DNA from: Scytonema hofmannii PCC 7110
GTDB taxonomy: Bacteria; Cyanobacteriota; Cyanobacteriia; Cyanobacteriales; Nostocaceae
Length of the DNA: 64,000 bases
Assembly: GCF_000346485.2 (NCBI RefSeq)
Contig: NZ_KQ976355.1
Span: 62,001 to 126,000, forward strand
Direction of reading: 5' to 3'
Under the pieces are notes generated by a model that was not told where the DNA came from, searched no databases, and saw nothing but the letters and a program-made list of their open reading frames with translations. The position numbers were made by a program, and so were the translations under genes. How positions within the stretch are numbered: the stretch's first letter is position 1; each line of letters starts with the position of its first letter. Shown here one piece after another: positions 1 through 10,586 of the stretch.

Positions 1-2
1 AG

Positions 3-617
3 GTAATATTCACTAATGGAATTAGCATTATTGCCGAACCAAATCGAGTGATTTTCATGGAACCCATTGGCGACAAAACAATGTCAGAATTGAACATTGC
101 AGAAATTGCTCGCAAATACGTACAAACCCTACCCAACGTAGAATATGAAGCTGTAGGTATCAATCCCAGAGGCTACGTTTCTTTTGCAAGCTCTCCAGAT
201 GCGGCTCGCCTCTACATGGCAGAAACTCTACTATCGCCCGGTGCTTGGCAAGAGTCAGGAGATTCCCCCATGCGAGCTTCACTCAACTTAGTTTACAAAT
301 TCCAACGCGCTCCTTTCTATCTAGGCATCACTGAAGCCGCGTTGCGTAATGAAGACGAAACAAGCACTCCAATTGTCATGTTTTCTGGCAGTTTTAGCTA
401 CGAGTTGAGTGGTGAAAATGGAGCAGAAAAAATTAGCAACTTGCATAACTGCATTGAAAACTGGCAAACTGACTTAAATACTTACTCTGATATCATTAAT
501 CACAAATTTTTGAAGAAAATATCTTCTAGCTTAAGAGTAGCTTCTGATGACTCTACAGTTTCCGTTCCGGCTACAGTTCCCGATTTATTTACTATGAGTG
601 CTGCCACAATAGCCTAA
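3..617 (+). CDS. Hypothetical protein, 5' end outside window
   Basis: The frame is open from the first bases of the window (GTA at base 3) into the stop at 617, and the residues before the first possible start (GTG at 48) read as ordinary protein. The gene therefore almost certainly begins upstream, and only about 204 C-terminal residues are visible. No catalytic motif, membrane segment or signal peptide is apparent. It looks like a soluble, compact mixed alpha/beta protein with a Ser/Thr/Val-rich C-terminus. I do not recognise the family. It is followed by about 780 bp of degraded DNA and is probably not co-transcribed with the secretion genes downstream. Confidence 0.6.
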   Translation, partial: VIFTNGISIIAEPNRVIFMEPIGDKTMSELNIAEIARKYVQTLPNVEYEAVGINPRGYVSFASSPDAARLYMAETLLSPGAWQESGDSPMRASLNLVYKFQRAPFYLGITEAALRNEDETSTPIVMFSGSFSYELSGENGAEKISNLHNCIENWQTDLNTYSDIINHKFLKKISSSLRVASDDSTVSVPATVPDLFTMSAATIA

Positions 618-768
618 GAATATAAATATTATTCCAGCTACTGCAAGAATACGGAAACCGTAAATAAGCAGTGCTGGATATTTTTCTAATTAAATAATCA
701 GCCAGCATCGTGATGGACAACGTTCGGCAGCTTCTTCCACCCTTTACCTTAAATCTGGTCTTATATTT

Positions 769-999
769 TTAGTTGCATATTGTATAAATTTGCATAAGTA
801 CCATCACTGCGATTAACTCTTCATGCGTTCCTTGTTCATCAATTCCGTTATCCGTTAACACAACAATTCTTTGTGCGTTTCTGACTGTTGACAAACGATG
901 GGCTATGACAAGTGTTGTGCGGTTGTCGGTTAACTTCTCCAATGAATCTTGAATGGCCTTTTCACTTTCATTATCCAGATTGCTCGTTGCTAAATCTAG
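769..999 (-). pseudogene. Remnant of ABC exporter ATPase, C-terminal end only
   Basis: The minus strand encodes a recognisable ABC exporter C-terminus: a Walker B / D-loop relic (LDLATSNLD, normally LDEATSALD), then the H-loop ([14 protein letters not shown]) and the usual end ([10 protein letters not shown]). The catalytic Glu of Walker B has become Leu, and nothing corresponding to the transmembrane domain, Walker A or signature motif lies upstream on that strand. It is a decayed gene fragment, perhaps a relic of an exporter like the intact one at 2325-5291 but on the opposite strand. Confidence 0.75.
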
Positions 1000-1401
1000 A
1001 CAAGAAAAAGATTGGGCAGAAGTTGAAGAAGTCGTTAACGCACTGGGGAAATGGTAATAGTATTCTTGAGGTCTAAGACTACTAAGGTGCTTACGCTTAT
1101 AAGAGGTTAAGCCGAGATATGGACGAAAACAGAAATAGGGGCTTTAAATACTTTATTTTCCTTCACTTACAATAACATGGAGGGGAAAGTGACGAAGACA
1201 GTGTCGGCCAAACTGTCATGAGCCGCCACGTAACGGCTAAAAGTCTTACTATGCAAGGGTTATCGTCTTCACAGTTAACTTTACATTGGTATTGTAAACA
1301 CCTTCCACAGCTACTAACAGTATTTTCACGCATTCAACTGCCAACCTCACAACCAAATTAAGTATACTCAACGTTGTGATACAGATAACCAATAAGCCAT
1401 T
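1000..1401. other. Intergenic DNA, no gene recognised
   Basis: A short open stretch at about 998-1057 on the plus strand ends in LGKW-stop and may be another gene relic, but it has no start codon and no recognisable family. The rest holds no convincing ORF, RNA or repeat. The promoter of the secretion operon should lie in the last 200 bases, but I see no confident -10/-35 pair. Confidence 0.35.
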
Positions 1402-2328
1402 ATGCAATCAGGAGCTTGTAACAAAAATAACACTCCCAATTGCTTGCTGTGTCATCTACCCAAACTCTCTATGGCTCAAATTCTCCAATTCGGGAATCGC
1501 ACAATTACAGAAGCAGAGGTTTTTCGCCTGCTAGCTGAGTACCAAATGCTACCCCAGTTATGTCGCTCCATGATTATCGACTCTGCTATTGCTCCTGTCA
1601 CACTGACTGTGGAAGAGAGAAAGAGCGCCATAGAGCAGTTCTACCAGAAGAACCAAATTACCACACCTGACCTACTCCAAACAAAGTTGCTAACTTATGG
1701 GATGACAACCGAGCAACTCGAAGCACTAGCAACAAAAGAACTTAGGATTGAGAAATTCAAAATTGCCACATGGGGAGCGAAGATTGAATCCATATTTCTC
1801 AATAACAAATCCCAATTAGACAGAGTTGTCTATTCCCTCATCCGCACTCCTTCCATGGAAGTTGCTCAGGAACTCTTCTTTCGCATACTAGCAGGAGAAC
1901 AGACCTTTGCTGAATGTGCTAAAGAATACTCACAAGGTGCAGAAGCACAAACAGGAGGATTGCTAGGTCCGGTTCCCCTGTCACAACCCCATCCTACCAT
2001 CGCCAAATTGCTTTCCACCTCCCAACCGGGAGAACTGCTACCACCAACCAAGTTAGGAGAATGGGTAGTCATCCTGCGATTGGAGAAATTTATCAGCGCC
2101 CAGTTGGACGATGCCATGCGTGCGTTTTTGCTCAATCAGATGTTTGAGACAATGCTTGCAGAAGCCATTCGCAATGCCCCATTGTCGCTTCGCTCCGATG
2201 AGGAGATAAGGAGATGGGGAGATGAGGAGATGGAGAGATTGGGAGATGGGGAGAGTTCTACCACCTCGGCCACTACGCACCTCACCACCTCACCACCTCA
2301 CTACCTTACCCCCTCTTCAAAGCGATGA
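1402..2328 (+). CDS. PpiC/parvulin-type peptidylprolyl isomerase, type I secretion-associated
   Basis: A parvulin-like domain spans about residues 140-235 (VVYSLIRTPS, then FAECAKEYSQG, then GGLLGPV, then a hydrophobic C-terminal strand), preceded by a helical SurA-like N-terminal part. Cyanobacterial relatives usually begin near the internal ATG at 1471 (MAQILQFGN), so the Cys-rich first 23 residues may be untranslated. The stop overlaps the next gene's start (ATGA, 2325-2328), indicating translational coupling to the exporter. It is probably a folding helper for a secreted substrate of the type I system; prolyl isomerase activity is not certain. The last 40 residues are low complexity because a short tandem repeat lies inside the coding region. 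Confidence 0.8.
   Translation: MQSGACNKNNTPNCLLCHLPKLSMAQILQFGNRTITEAEVFRLLAEYQMLPQLCRSMIIDSAIAPVTLTVEERKSAIEQFYQKNQITTPDLLQTKLLTYGMTTEQLEALATKELRIEKFKIATWGAKIESIFLNNKSQLDRVVYSLIRTPSMEVAQELFFRILAGEQTFAECAKEYSQGAEAQTGGLLGPVPLSQPHPTIAKLLSTSQPGELLPPTKLGEWVVILRLEKFISAQLDDAMRAFLLNQMFETMLAEAIRNAPLSLRSDEEIRRWGDEEMERLGDGESSTTSATTHLTTSPPHYLTPSSKR
2200..2310 (+). repeat. Short tandem repeats inside the ppiC-like gene
   Basis: A purine-rich run built on GGAGATGRGGAGAT-like units (about 2203-2262) is followed by CCACCTCAC repeats (about 2281-2305). This resembles cyanobacterial short tandemly repeated sequences. It is translated as a charged, then Thr/Pro-rich tail, so it lengthens the protein without breaking the frame. 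Confidence 0.6.
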
Positions 2329-5291
2329 CATCCAGCACGACTACTATTATTGATTTTCTCGCTCAACACCACCCCTTCAACCAGCTGGATGTCAGGACTG
2401 TTGAACGCATCGCCTCTAAACTCCAACCACTACGCTATCGCATGGGGCAAGCCATCTTTGTGCGAGAGACGATGCCCGATAAAATTGTCATTATCTACTC
2501 AGGTGGAGCGCGTCTTATCGGTTACGCACCCGGAGCTAAAGTTCCAGAAACACTGCAATCGTTGAAATCAGGAGCACTCTTGGGTGCTGCCAGCTTGGTG
2601 AGAGGTGTTGCAAGTGAAACTGCAATCTCCTCTGGTGAAACCCTCTGTCTTACCCTAAGTGCAGCCGATTTTCGAGAACTTTTAGAACTTGAATCAGTCT
2701 TAAGAGATACATATAGCAATCACTGTTCCCTAATTGAAGTGTATGACCTCTTGGGTGCAGAACTAGAAAGAAGGGCTAAGGGGAATGTCAATCTCAAAGA
2801 ACTGGCAATTCAGCATCACGCATCAGCTACTGTCCTCAACTTGCCCCCAGGCACAACGCCACTTCAACAGCTAGACCCCAATTTCCTATGGCTGGTAAGT
2901 GGCGGTAGTTCCAATTATGCTGTAGGCTGTAGCCTCAACTCCCATGACCCACAAGCATATATTAAAGTAGAAGCTGACAAACCAGTTCGTCTCATTGGTT
3001 TGCGGGAACTAACAATATCAGGGGACACTGTTTCCCCTTCCCCTCACTCTCTCACTCCCTCACTCCCTCCCTCCGGATTGTGGCAAGATGTACCTTACGC
3101 TCCAGAACGCCCGGAGGAACCAGAAGAACCAAGTCCCCAATCGGTCAAATACCCTCACGTTCGTGGCAGGGGTCCGGTGGATGCATCCGTTGCCTGCTTC
3201 CAGATGTTAGCTCAATACTGGGGAATGCCGTTCAAGCGAGATGTCATCAAACGTGCCTTGGTCAACAACTTTCAGCGCACGGGTGGCATTTCCATTCAAC
3301 TGTGTGGTGCGCTCTCCGAACTGATGGGACTCACCTCCCAACTGGTACAAGTTCCAGCCCTCAGTGTCAGTCGCCTACCAGTACCAGCACTCCTTCCCTG
3401 GCAGGACAGTTTCGCCATTCTCTACAAAGCCACTTCTAAAGAATTGGTTTTGGCAATACCAGAACAGGGCATCAGACGTTTAAACCCCACAGCATTTGCC
3501 GATATTTGGGGGGAAGAAGGTCAAGTACTACTGCTGCAACCCACAAAAGAAACGCCCAAAAGTCGCTTTGGTTTGAGTTGGTTTCTTCCTGCTATCAAAA
3601 AACATCGTACAGTACTTATCGAAGTTTTTATTGCTTCCTTATTTGTACAACTCTTGGGACTGGCTAACCCCCTCATTACCCAAGTCATCATTGATAAAGT
3701 TATCATCCAAAACGGTGTCAATACCCTCCATGTGTTGGGATTTCTATTGATAGCAATGGCTGTAGTGGAAGGGGTTATTACTTGGCTGAGAACCAACCTC
3801 TTTGTCGATACCACCAACCGCATCGACTTAAGTTTGGGTTCGGAGGTGATTGACCACCTGTTGCGCTTGCCCCTACGTTATTTCGAGAAGCGCCCTGTCG
3901 GTGAAATCTCTAGCCGCATCAACGAACTGGAGAACATCCGCTCCTTCCTTACGGGAACTGCCCTAACCGTAGTCTTGGATGCTATCTTCTCTGTCATCTA
4001 CATTGCGGTGATGGTCATCTACAGCTGGTTGCTCACTATCGTAGCACTTGCAACAGTACCCCTATTTGCCCTGCTCACATATATCTTTGCTCCCATCATC
4101 CGCAGCCAAACCAGAACCAAAGCAGAACGCAATGCCGAAACTCAATCCTATCTTGTGGAGGTAGTATCTGGCATTCAAACTGTCAAAGCACAGAACATCG
4201 AACTCAATTCCCGATGGCAGTGGCAAACCCGTTACGCACGTTACATTAGTGCTTCTTTTGAGAACGTGCTGACGAGCAATACCGCAAGTTCCCTCAGTAA
4301 CTTCCTCAACAAACTCTCTAGCTTACTGTTGCTGTGGGTTGGTGCTTTTCTAGTACTTGAAGGTCAACTCACTTTGGGAGAATTAATCGCATTTCGTATT
4401 ATTGCAGGTTATGTCACCAGTCCTTTGTTACGATTGATACAACTGTGGCAGAACTTCCAAGAAACGGCATTATCCCTAGAACGGCTTGCTGATATTCTAG
4501 ATAATCCTACTGAAAGCGAGATAGCAGGGCGTAACAATATTCCAATGCCAGCAATGACTGGAGCTATCAAGTACGAAAATGTGACCTTCAGCTTTAGCAA
4601 GAGTCCCAATCCCCAATTGGTCAATATCAATCTAGATATTAGTGCTGGTACTTTTGTTGGAGTGGTGGGACCTAGTGGTGCTGGCAAAAGTACGCTCACC
4701 AAACTCATACCCCGCTTGTACGAACTCGATTCCGGTCGGATTAAAATTGACGGCTACGACATCAATAAGGTCGAACTTTACTCCTTACGCCGTCAAATTG
4801 GCATGGTGCTGCAAGATACCTTACTCTTCGATACGACAGTACAAGAAAATATTGCCCTAACTATGCCAGATGCCACTCCAGAAGAGATTGTAGAAGCAGC
4901 CAAGATTGCTTGCGCTCATGACTTTATCATGAATTTACCCAACGGTTATGAAACCCGTGTTGGGGAGAGGGGTTCTGCTCTATCCGGTGGACAGAGACAA
5001 CGGATTGCGATCGCTCGTACAGTACTGCAAAACCCACCATTATTGATTCTAGATGAAGCGACCAGTGCTTTGGATTACGACACCGAACGCCAAGTGTGCT
5101 TGAATCTAGCACAAGCATTCAAGGGAAGAACAGTATTTTTCATCACCCATCGTCTTGCTACTATCCGTAGTGCCGATGTCATTTTGATGATGAGTCAGGG
5201 TTCGGTTGTGGAACAAGGAACCCATGCAGAACTGATGGCGATGATGGGACGTTACTACTGCTTGTACCAACAGCAAGAAGCACAAGGGTGA
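2325..5291 (+). CDS. Type I secretion ABC exporter with cNMP-binding and C39-like domains
   Basis: Domain order: cyclic-nucleotide-binding-like domain (about residues 15-140), linker, C39-like domain (about 270-400), six-helix exporter membrane domain (about 420-710), ATPase. ATPase motifs are complete: Walker A GPSGAGKST (about 781-789), signature LSGGQRQR (about 885), Walker B LLILDEAT (about 905), H-loop ITHRLAT (about 939). In the C39-like domain the catalytic Cys position (normally DCG) reads DAS, so it should not cleave double-Gly leaders and probably acts as a substrate-docking domain, as in HlyB. The residues near 240-250 (SPSPHSLTPSLPPS) come from a short repeat. It sits between the parvulin-like gene and HlyD: an inner-membrane exporter complex with unknown substrate. 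Confidence 0.92.
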   Translation: MTSSTTTIIDFLAQHHPFNQLDVRTVERIASKLQPLRYRMGQAIFVRETMPDKIVIIYSGGARLIGYAPGAKVPETLQSLKSGALLGAASLVRGVASETAISSGETLCLTLSAADFRELLELESVLRDTYSNHCSLIEVYDLLGAELERRAKGNVNLKELAIQHHASATVLNLPPGTTPLQQLDPNFLWLVSGGSSNYAVGCSLNSHDPQAYIKVEADKPVRLIGLRELTISGDTVSPSPHSLTPSLPPSGLWQDVPYAPERPEEPEEPSPQSVKYPHVRGRGPVDASVACFQMLAQYWGMPFKRDVIKRALVNNFQRTGGISIQLCGALSELMGLTSQLVQVPALSVSRLPVPALLPWQDSFAILYKATSKELVLAIPEQGIRRLNPTAFADIWGEEGQVLLLQPTKETPKSRFGLSWFLPAIKKHRTVLIEVFIASLFVQLLGLANPLITQVIIDKVIIQNGVNTLHVLGFLLIAMAVVEGVITWLRTNLFVDTTNRIDLSLGSEVIDHLLRLPLRYFEKRPVGEISSRINELENIRSFLTGTALTVVLDAIFSVIYIAVMVIYSWLLTIVALATVPLFALLTYIFAPIIRSQTRTKAERNAETQSYLVEVVSGIQTVKAQNIELNSRWQWQTRYARYISASFENVLTSNTASSLSNFLNKLSSLLLLWVGAFLVLEGQLTLGELIAFRIIAGYVTSPLLRLIQLWQNFQETALSLERLADILDNPTESEIAGRNNIPMPAMTGAIKYENVTFSFSKSPNPQLVNINLDISAGTFVGVVGPSGAGKSTLTKLIPRLYELDSGRIKIDGYDINKVELYSLRRQIGMVLQDTLLFDTTVQENIALTMPDATPEEIVEAAKIACAHDFIMNLPNGYETRVGERGSALSGGQRQRIAIARTVLQNPPLLILDEATSALDYDTERQVCLNLAQAFKGRTVFFITHRLATIRSADVILMMSQGSVVEQGTHAELMAMMGRYYCLYQQQEAQG

Positions 5292-5445
5292 TGGGGGATG
5301 TGGTTCTCCAAAGCTCGCGCTCAATTCAAAAGTCGAGCAGCAGTTGTCGCAACCACTCATTACCAACAACTAACAGGGTTCTTACTTATCACTGCTCGCG
5401 AATTATTAATTATTACTTATCGCATATATTACCTAACAACTGATT

Positions 5446-7047
<1,602 letters not shown>

Positions 7048-7067
7048 GTAAAAGCTCTGGCTAATTG

Positions 7068-7535
7068 CTAATAAGAGAGAGCAAGCTTAGTTTTCATTTC
7101 TTCTTTTTTTAAGTGGCGAGGTTTCCCCGTATTTTGGTCTATTATTGCGTTTGACCATTTGATGCCATTTTCATCGCATTGCTTCCTCAGGCTAGCAACT
7201 GTCACTTTTGGTTGTTTTGTACGCTTTAGCGATGTTTTCTGTGAGACAGCAAATGTCTTCTTGGCAGTTGTAATGATTTCGTCAGGTTGCAGTAATGGTT
7301 GAACATTTGTTTGTGATTCGGAATTGGCTGGATGATATAACATTTCAATGTCAGCTTTTTCTATTAATGGTGTGGCTGAAACATCTGCAACTATCTTAGG
7401 GCTTAGGTTGACAATCTTTTCACCGATTTTTGAAAACTCAACAGATGCTCCCAGTACAAATTGCCAAATTAAGAATGTAGAGAATGTGTAGATTACTACT
7501 GTTAAAAGTGCGGTCAAAATTGCTTGTAAGTTCAT
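7068..7535 (-). CDS. Small membrane-anchored hypothetical protein
   Basis: 155 residues with one N-terminal membrane helix (about 5-30, LTALLTVVIYTFSTFLIW), a Ser/Thr/Lys-rich linker and a basic C-terminal segment (about 110-155) starting VTVASLRKQCDENGIKW and containing HLKKEEMKTKL. The C-terminal piece looks like a small helical, SAP- or Lsr2-like nucleic-acid-binding motif, but I cannot assign a family. It converges on the HlyD gene with a 20-bp gap and is not part of that operon. The style (membrane anchor plus basic tail) is common among cyanobacterial plasmid and phage genes. Confidence 0.6.
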   Translation of the reverse strand: MNLQAILTALLTVVIYTFSTFLIWQFVLGASVEFSKIGEKIVNLSPKIVADVSATPLIEKADIEMLYHPANSESQTNVQPLLQPDEIITTAKKTFAVSQKTSLKRTKQPKVTVASLRKQCDENGIKWSNAIIDQNTGKPRHLKKEEMKTKLALSY

Positions 7536-7962
7536 TGTCTTTTTCTTTGGATTGATAATACTGGATGAATGATGTAGCGAGGTTCCAGCTTTTTTCTACC
7601 CTATTTGAGCGTAGCTCTTATTTATAATAATGCTTATTGACAATCTACAATTAAAATCACCTCAGCCATAACAGGAACGACTTATCTGATATTTGCGTCG
7701 TCTGTGCAAGTAGAATTCCCTTGATATATATGTTGTTACACAAAAATCTCTACAATCGTGAAGTTAGTTATAAGCGCGTCTTCTCTTGGCTCAAGCCATT
7801 TTAGCGTAGCAAGCGTGGTGTTGTTTTGAAGTTAATACCATTGAAGGAATCGCTTAATGAGGCGGGGAAGAAATACAAGCAAGCCCTCTTGGAGTTGGTA
7901 ATTGAGCAGGAATAGGTAGGAAAGTAGTAGTATAGCGATCGCATTCCTAGATCTAGAGCAAA

Positions 7963-8091
7963 ATGAGTCTTGAAGAATGTCTTCCCGAATTGATTGCGAA
8001 AAATGTTGCTTTGCTTGCAGAAGCTTTTGATGAGATGAATTCGCATTGGAGAAACTGTGGATTGGGGAGCGTTCCATTCGTCAATAATTAA
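7963..8091 (+). CDS. Possible small protein, 42 residues
   Basis: An ATG-started frame encodes an acidic amphipathic peptide (MSLEECLPELIAKNVALLAE and so on). Another open piece just upstream (about 7806-7914) also reads like protein (LKESLNEAGKKYKQALLELV) but is in a separate frame. The two could be parts of one decayed gene. No good ribosome binding site is seen. Low confidence. Confidence 0.25.
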   Translation: MSLEECLPELIAKNVALLAEAFDEMNSHWRNCGLGSVPFVNN

Positions 8092-8239
8092 TAATATTAT
8101 CTTCCATATCTAGTTAAGATCGATTGTTTAAAAAAACATTTATATTTATCTCGAAAAATATAAAGCAAAATCAATAGGTTTTATATTTATTGTTTAAGTT
8201 GATAGCAATGCGCGTGTGTCATATTCGTTTATTTTCTGT

Positions 8240-8653
8240 TTAGAAAAGGTGATAAAGTATAGTGCTGTTGTATATAAACTCGCTAACCATTCTATATATG
8301 ACCAATGGAGCTACAAAGACGCCATAAATTATATTCATCAAAAGTTCGTATAAGAGATATCCAACCTGAACTGGTTTTGAGGCTATGAGAAAAAAAAATC
8401 CCGTTCTGAAGTCCATCTTATGTTCTTTTCTTGCTAGCCCTCCCCACGGTATGACGGCTACCAAATACCCAACAATATAGGGATTGTAGTCCCATTTGTT
8501 GTAGAGAATCAATCCAGCCCCTACTGTAAATAGGAATAGGGAGTAAAGACCTCTGTTCACTAATGTCCAGATGATAACTAAGCTTCTTTTGAGCAAATGG
8601 TTTCTGAGATTAATCTTTTCTTGTGGGCTTAGAGAATTCAAGTTAATGTTCAT
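8240..8653 (-). CDS. Hypothetical integral membrane protein
   Basis: 137 residues with three to four predicted membrane helices (about 25-52, 58-75, 85-102, 105-125) and a charged N-terminus (NSLSPQEKINLRNHLLKRS). No family is recognised. It stands alone on the minus strand in low-G+C DNA, flanked by about 250-450 bp without clear genes. The high AT content and Phe/Tyr/Ile-rich helices suggest recently acquired or plasmid DNA. Confidence 0.55.
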   Translation of the reverse strand: MNINLNSLSPQEKINLRNHLLKRSLVIIWTLVNRGLYSLFLFTVGAGLILYNKWDYNPYIVGYLVAVIPWGGLARKEHKMDFRTGFFFLIASKPVQVGYLLYELLMNIIYGVFVAPLVIYRMVSEFIYNSTILYHLF

Positions 8654-9120
8654 TTTTTTCTGATTTTTGTTTGTGGATGTAGAGTTTGTATTATTAGTTA
8701 ACCTGTACCTGTAATAGGCGATTGTCAGCAGTCCTAATCAAGAATACAAACTTAGTTTTTGGATTTGTTTGATGTTGAATTCTCAATGGTTATATCTTTA
8801 ATGGCTGTTAGCACCTGTGTGCTGTTTACCTTGATTTAACCTGTGTTTAAATTCTGTTGGCGTCTTCAATTGTGCTAACAATGTTTTCTCCAGCAGCAGC
8901 TTGTGTATAGTTTTCAGCTTTCTGCTGGGAAATGATATTGAACACATTAGCTATGCTGGCTATATTTTTGCCAATGTTTACATACGTGGTTTTCTTTTCT
9001 ACTTCGTTTCAGTCTATTTTACTCTCATATGCTAAAATAATTTTTGAAGATTCAATATAGACCTTTTTTGGTTATAGATCGCTGTCTTTACAGAAAGTTC
9101 ACGCATTGTCTTTCTCTGGT
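8654..9120. other. AT-rich intergenic stretch, possible gene relic
   Basis: On the minus strand around 8848-8998 an open stretch without a start codon reads like protein (KNIASIANVFNIISQQKAEN, then AAAGENIV) and is probably a relic of a small gene. Nothing else is recognisable. Confidence 0.3.
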
Positions 9121-9297
9121 CTAAGGTTTACAAGAACAGTGCAACATTAGGGAGCGTATTTGTTTCGTTGATAAAAAAAAGATGATGAATTCTGGCTTTG
9201 CTTGTTCTGATTTCTTATTTTCAACCTTTTGAGCGAGAGTTTGGTGGGGTGTTAAGTTCAATATAATTAGGATGATTGTTAATAGCTTTTGCACCAT
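9121..9297 (-). CDS. Possible small secreted protein, 58 residues
   Basis: ATG at 9297 has a plausible ribosome binding site (AAGGA) and starts a clear signal peptide (MVQKLLTIILIILNLTPHQT, then LAQ), followed by a short Lys/Glu-rich mature part. A run of T residues (in the sense of the gene, around 9174-9180) lies near the end and could be a frameshift site, since one alternative frame gives a different short C-terminus. Function unknown. Confidence 0.4.
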   Translation of the reverse strand: MVQKLLTIILIILNLTPHQTLAQKVENKKSEQAKPEFIIFFLSTKQIRSLMLHCSCKP

Positions 9298-9511
9298 TTT
9301 ATTCCTTGTATTGATAAAGCTTTATTGTGAGTGAAGCCTTGAAAAAAAAGGGTGGATTTTTAGATCCAACCAAAGTTCTATTGACAACACTCGCAGGCGT
9401 GTGGTGATGCTTGAGCATTCGATGGGATTTTCTACTATGTTTTCGCGCCTTGCTTATGAAATCAGGGCGTAGCCCAGGCTCGTTGTCCTAAAATTAATTG
9501 GAGAGTCAGGA

Positions 9512-10195
9512 TTATTTTGTTTTCGCTTTTGTTTTTCTAGTCCTCTCGGGATTCATTTTGAACCTGACGTGCTTTCCTACTGTGACCTCAGCAAAGCCGC
9601 TGACATCTACACCTTCTTTATGAGCATCTAAAATTTTCTTTTTGTCGGCTTCATACTTAATCTTCTCAACTTTATATTCGTCAGGAAACTCTTCTAATGA
9701 CGGATCTACTGTTGGAACAACTTTTGGAGGATTATCTTGAATCTCGAATGCCCTTTCTTCCCCCAGGTTGAGGTCAGGGAGCAATCCAACTTCATTTAAC
9801 TTTAGAATCCCTTGTTTGATTTCTTCTAGTTGCCTCACTTTTCTAGCTATAACCTTATCGTACATTTCTGAAATTCTATCTTTCTTGCATTTCCAATCTT
9901 CGATTTCTACCTGAAGACCTTCTGCAACCCACACAATGCCATCAATTTTCCTGGGAATGGCTTCTTGAACCGAAAATAGTTGTTGGATTATTTCTTCAAC
10001 AGCACCTTCAGAGTCTGAAGCTTCTTCTAGTTGAGACCACAGTTTGCTTGCTTCCAGACAAAGTTCTCTTAGTGAAAGTTTCGTAATGTCTCTTGCGAGT
10101 GCTTCTGTGTTAGGCTCAGTCGCTGTTTCAGCTACAGTTAGCGCGAGTTCGGTTTTGTCAATTGCTTGTGTCATGGTATTTTTGGGTTTTTGCAT
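9512..10195 (-). CDS. Siphovirus Gp157-family protein
   Basis: The central region (about residues 45-165) matches the phage Gp157 pattern: an acidic helical start (LEEASDSEGAVEEIIQQLFS), an aromatic-containing helix (KIDGIVWVAEGLQVEIEDWK), a long Arg/Lys-rich coiled coil and the beta segment ending AFEIQDNPPKV. This is followed by the typical DEYKVEKIKYEADKKKILDAHK and a final HVRFKMNPERTRK tail. In phages the family has been linked to host range or resistance; its biochemical role is not settled. It is the best evidence that 7-12 kb contains phage- or plasmid-derived DNA. ATG at 10195 and 10174 are both possible starts. Confidence 0.8.
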   Translation of the reverse strand: MQKPKNTMTQAIDKTELALTVAETATEPNTEALARDITKLSLRELCLEASKLWSQLEEASDSEGAVEEIIQQLFSVQEAIPRKIDGIVWVAEGLQVEIEDWKCKKDRISEMYDKVIARKVRQLEEIKQGILKLNEVGLLPDLNLGEERAFEIQDNPPKVVPTVDPSLEEFPDEYKVEKIKYEADKKKILDAHKEGVDVSGFAEVTVGKHVRFKMNPERTRKTKAKTK

Positions 10196-10205
10196 TTTAA
10201 TAGGC

Positions 10206-10243
10206 GCTTGGAGTGACTGGGTTCACACCAAGTCACTCCAAGC
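10206..10243. repeat. Perfect 13-bp inverted repeat (hairpin) upstream of the Gp157-like gene
   Basis: GCTTGGAGTGACT (10206-10218) and its exact complement AGTCACTCCAAGC (10231-10243) enclose a 12-base loop, between the stop of the 71-residue gene and the start of the Gp157-like gene. There is no T-tract on the minus strand after it, so an RNA processing or attenuation hairpin, a protein operator or a replication nick site is as likely as a terminator. Confidence 0.7.
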
Positions 10244-10265
10244 TGATTTACGGAAATGGATAATC

Positions 10266-10481
10266 TTAGTAGCTGCTATGACCTAAGTGGAAATAGTCGT
10301 TGCGTTCTTGTGTCCAGTTTGCTTCTAGTTCCAAGTATTCCTCTTCTGTTAGAGGGACTTCCAACTTATTACCTACTGTTGTGACTTTTGTTCCTGAAAG
10401 AAGGATTGGTTGGGGCGGTGTTTGAGTGAGTCCTGTAGAAAGTGCTACCATTGCTTCATACCAAATGTGTTTTTTCCCCAT
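10266..10481 (-). CDS. Small hypothetical protein, 71 residues
   Basis: A short acidic protein (VPLTEEEYLELEANWTQERN) without cysteines, signal peptide or membrane helix. It lies just upstream of the Gp157-like gene on the same strand, separated by a strong hairpin. No family recognised; the size and context fit a phage or plasmid accessory gene. Confidence 0.5.
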   Translation of the reverse strand: MGKKHIWYEAMVALSTGLTQTPPQPILLSGTKVTTVGNKLEVPLTEEEYLELEANWTQERNDYFHLGHSSY

Positions 10482-10586
10482 TAGTCTCTAGCGCAACCAG
10501 AGTCTAAGGGGTTTTCAATTCTGTATGTGCGTAGCACTTTCTGGATATCTCTGGTGAGGTGGTGGAGATGTATTTTTAATAAGTAA

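Noticed and set aside
998-1057. Plus-strand peptide end (LGKW-stop) as a gene
   Set aside because: No start codon and only about 19 codons; not assignable.
7801-8077. Two overlapping minus-strand 81-codon ORFs
   Set aside because: They are mutually overlapping, rich in Ser/Phe/Cys, lack ribosome sites, and lie opposite more protein-like short plus-strand frames.
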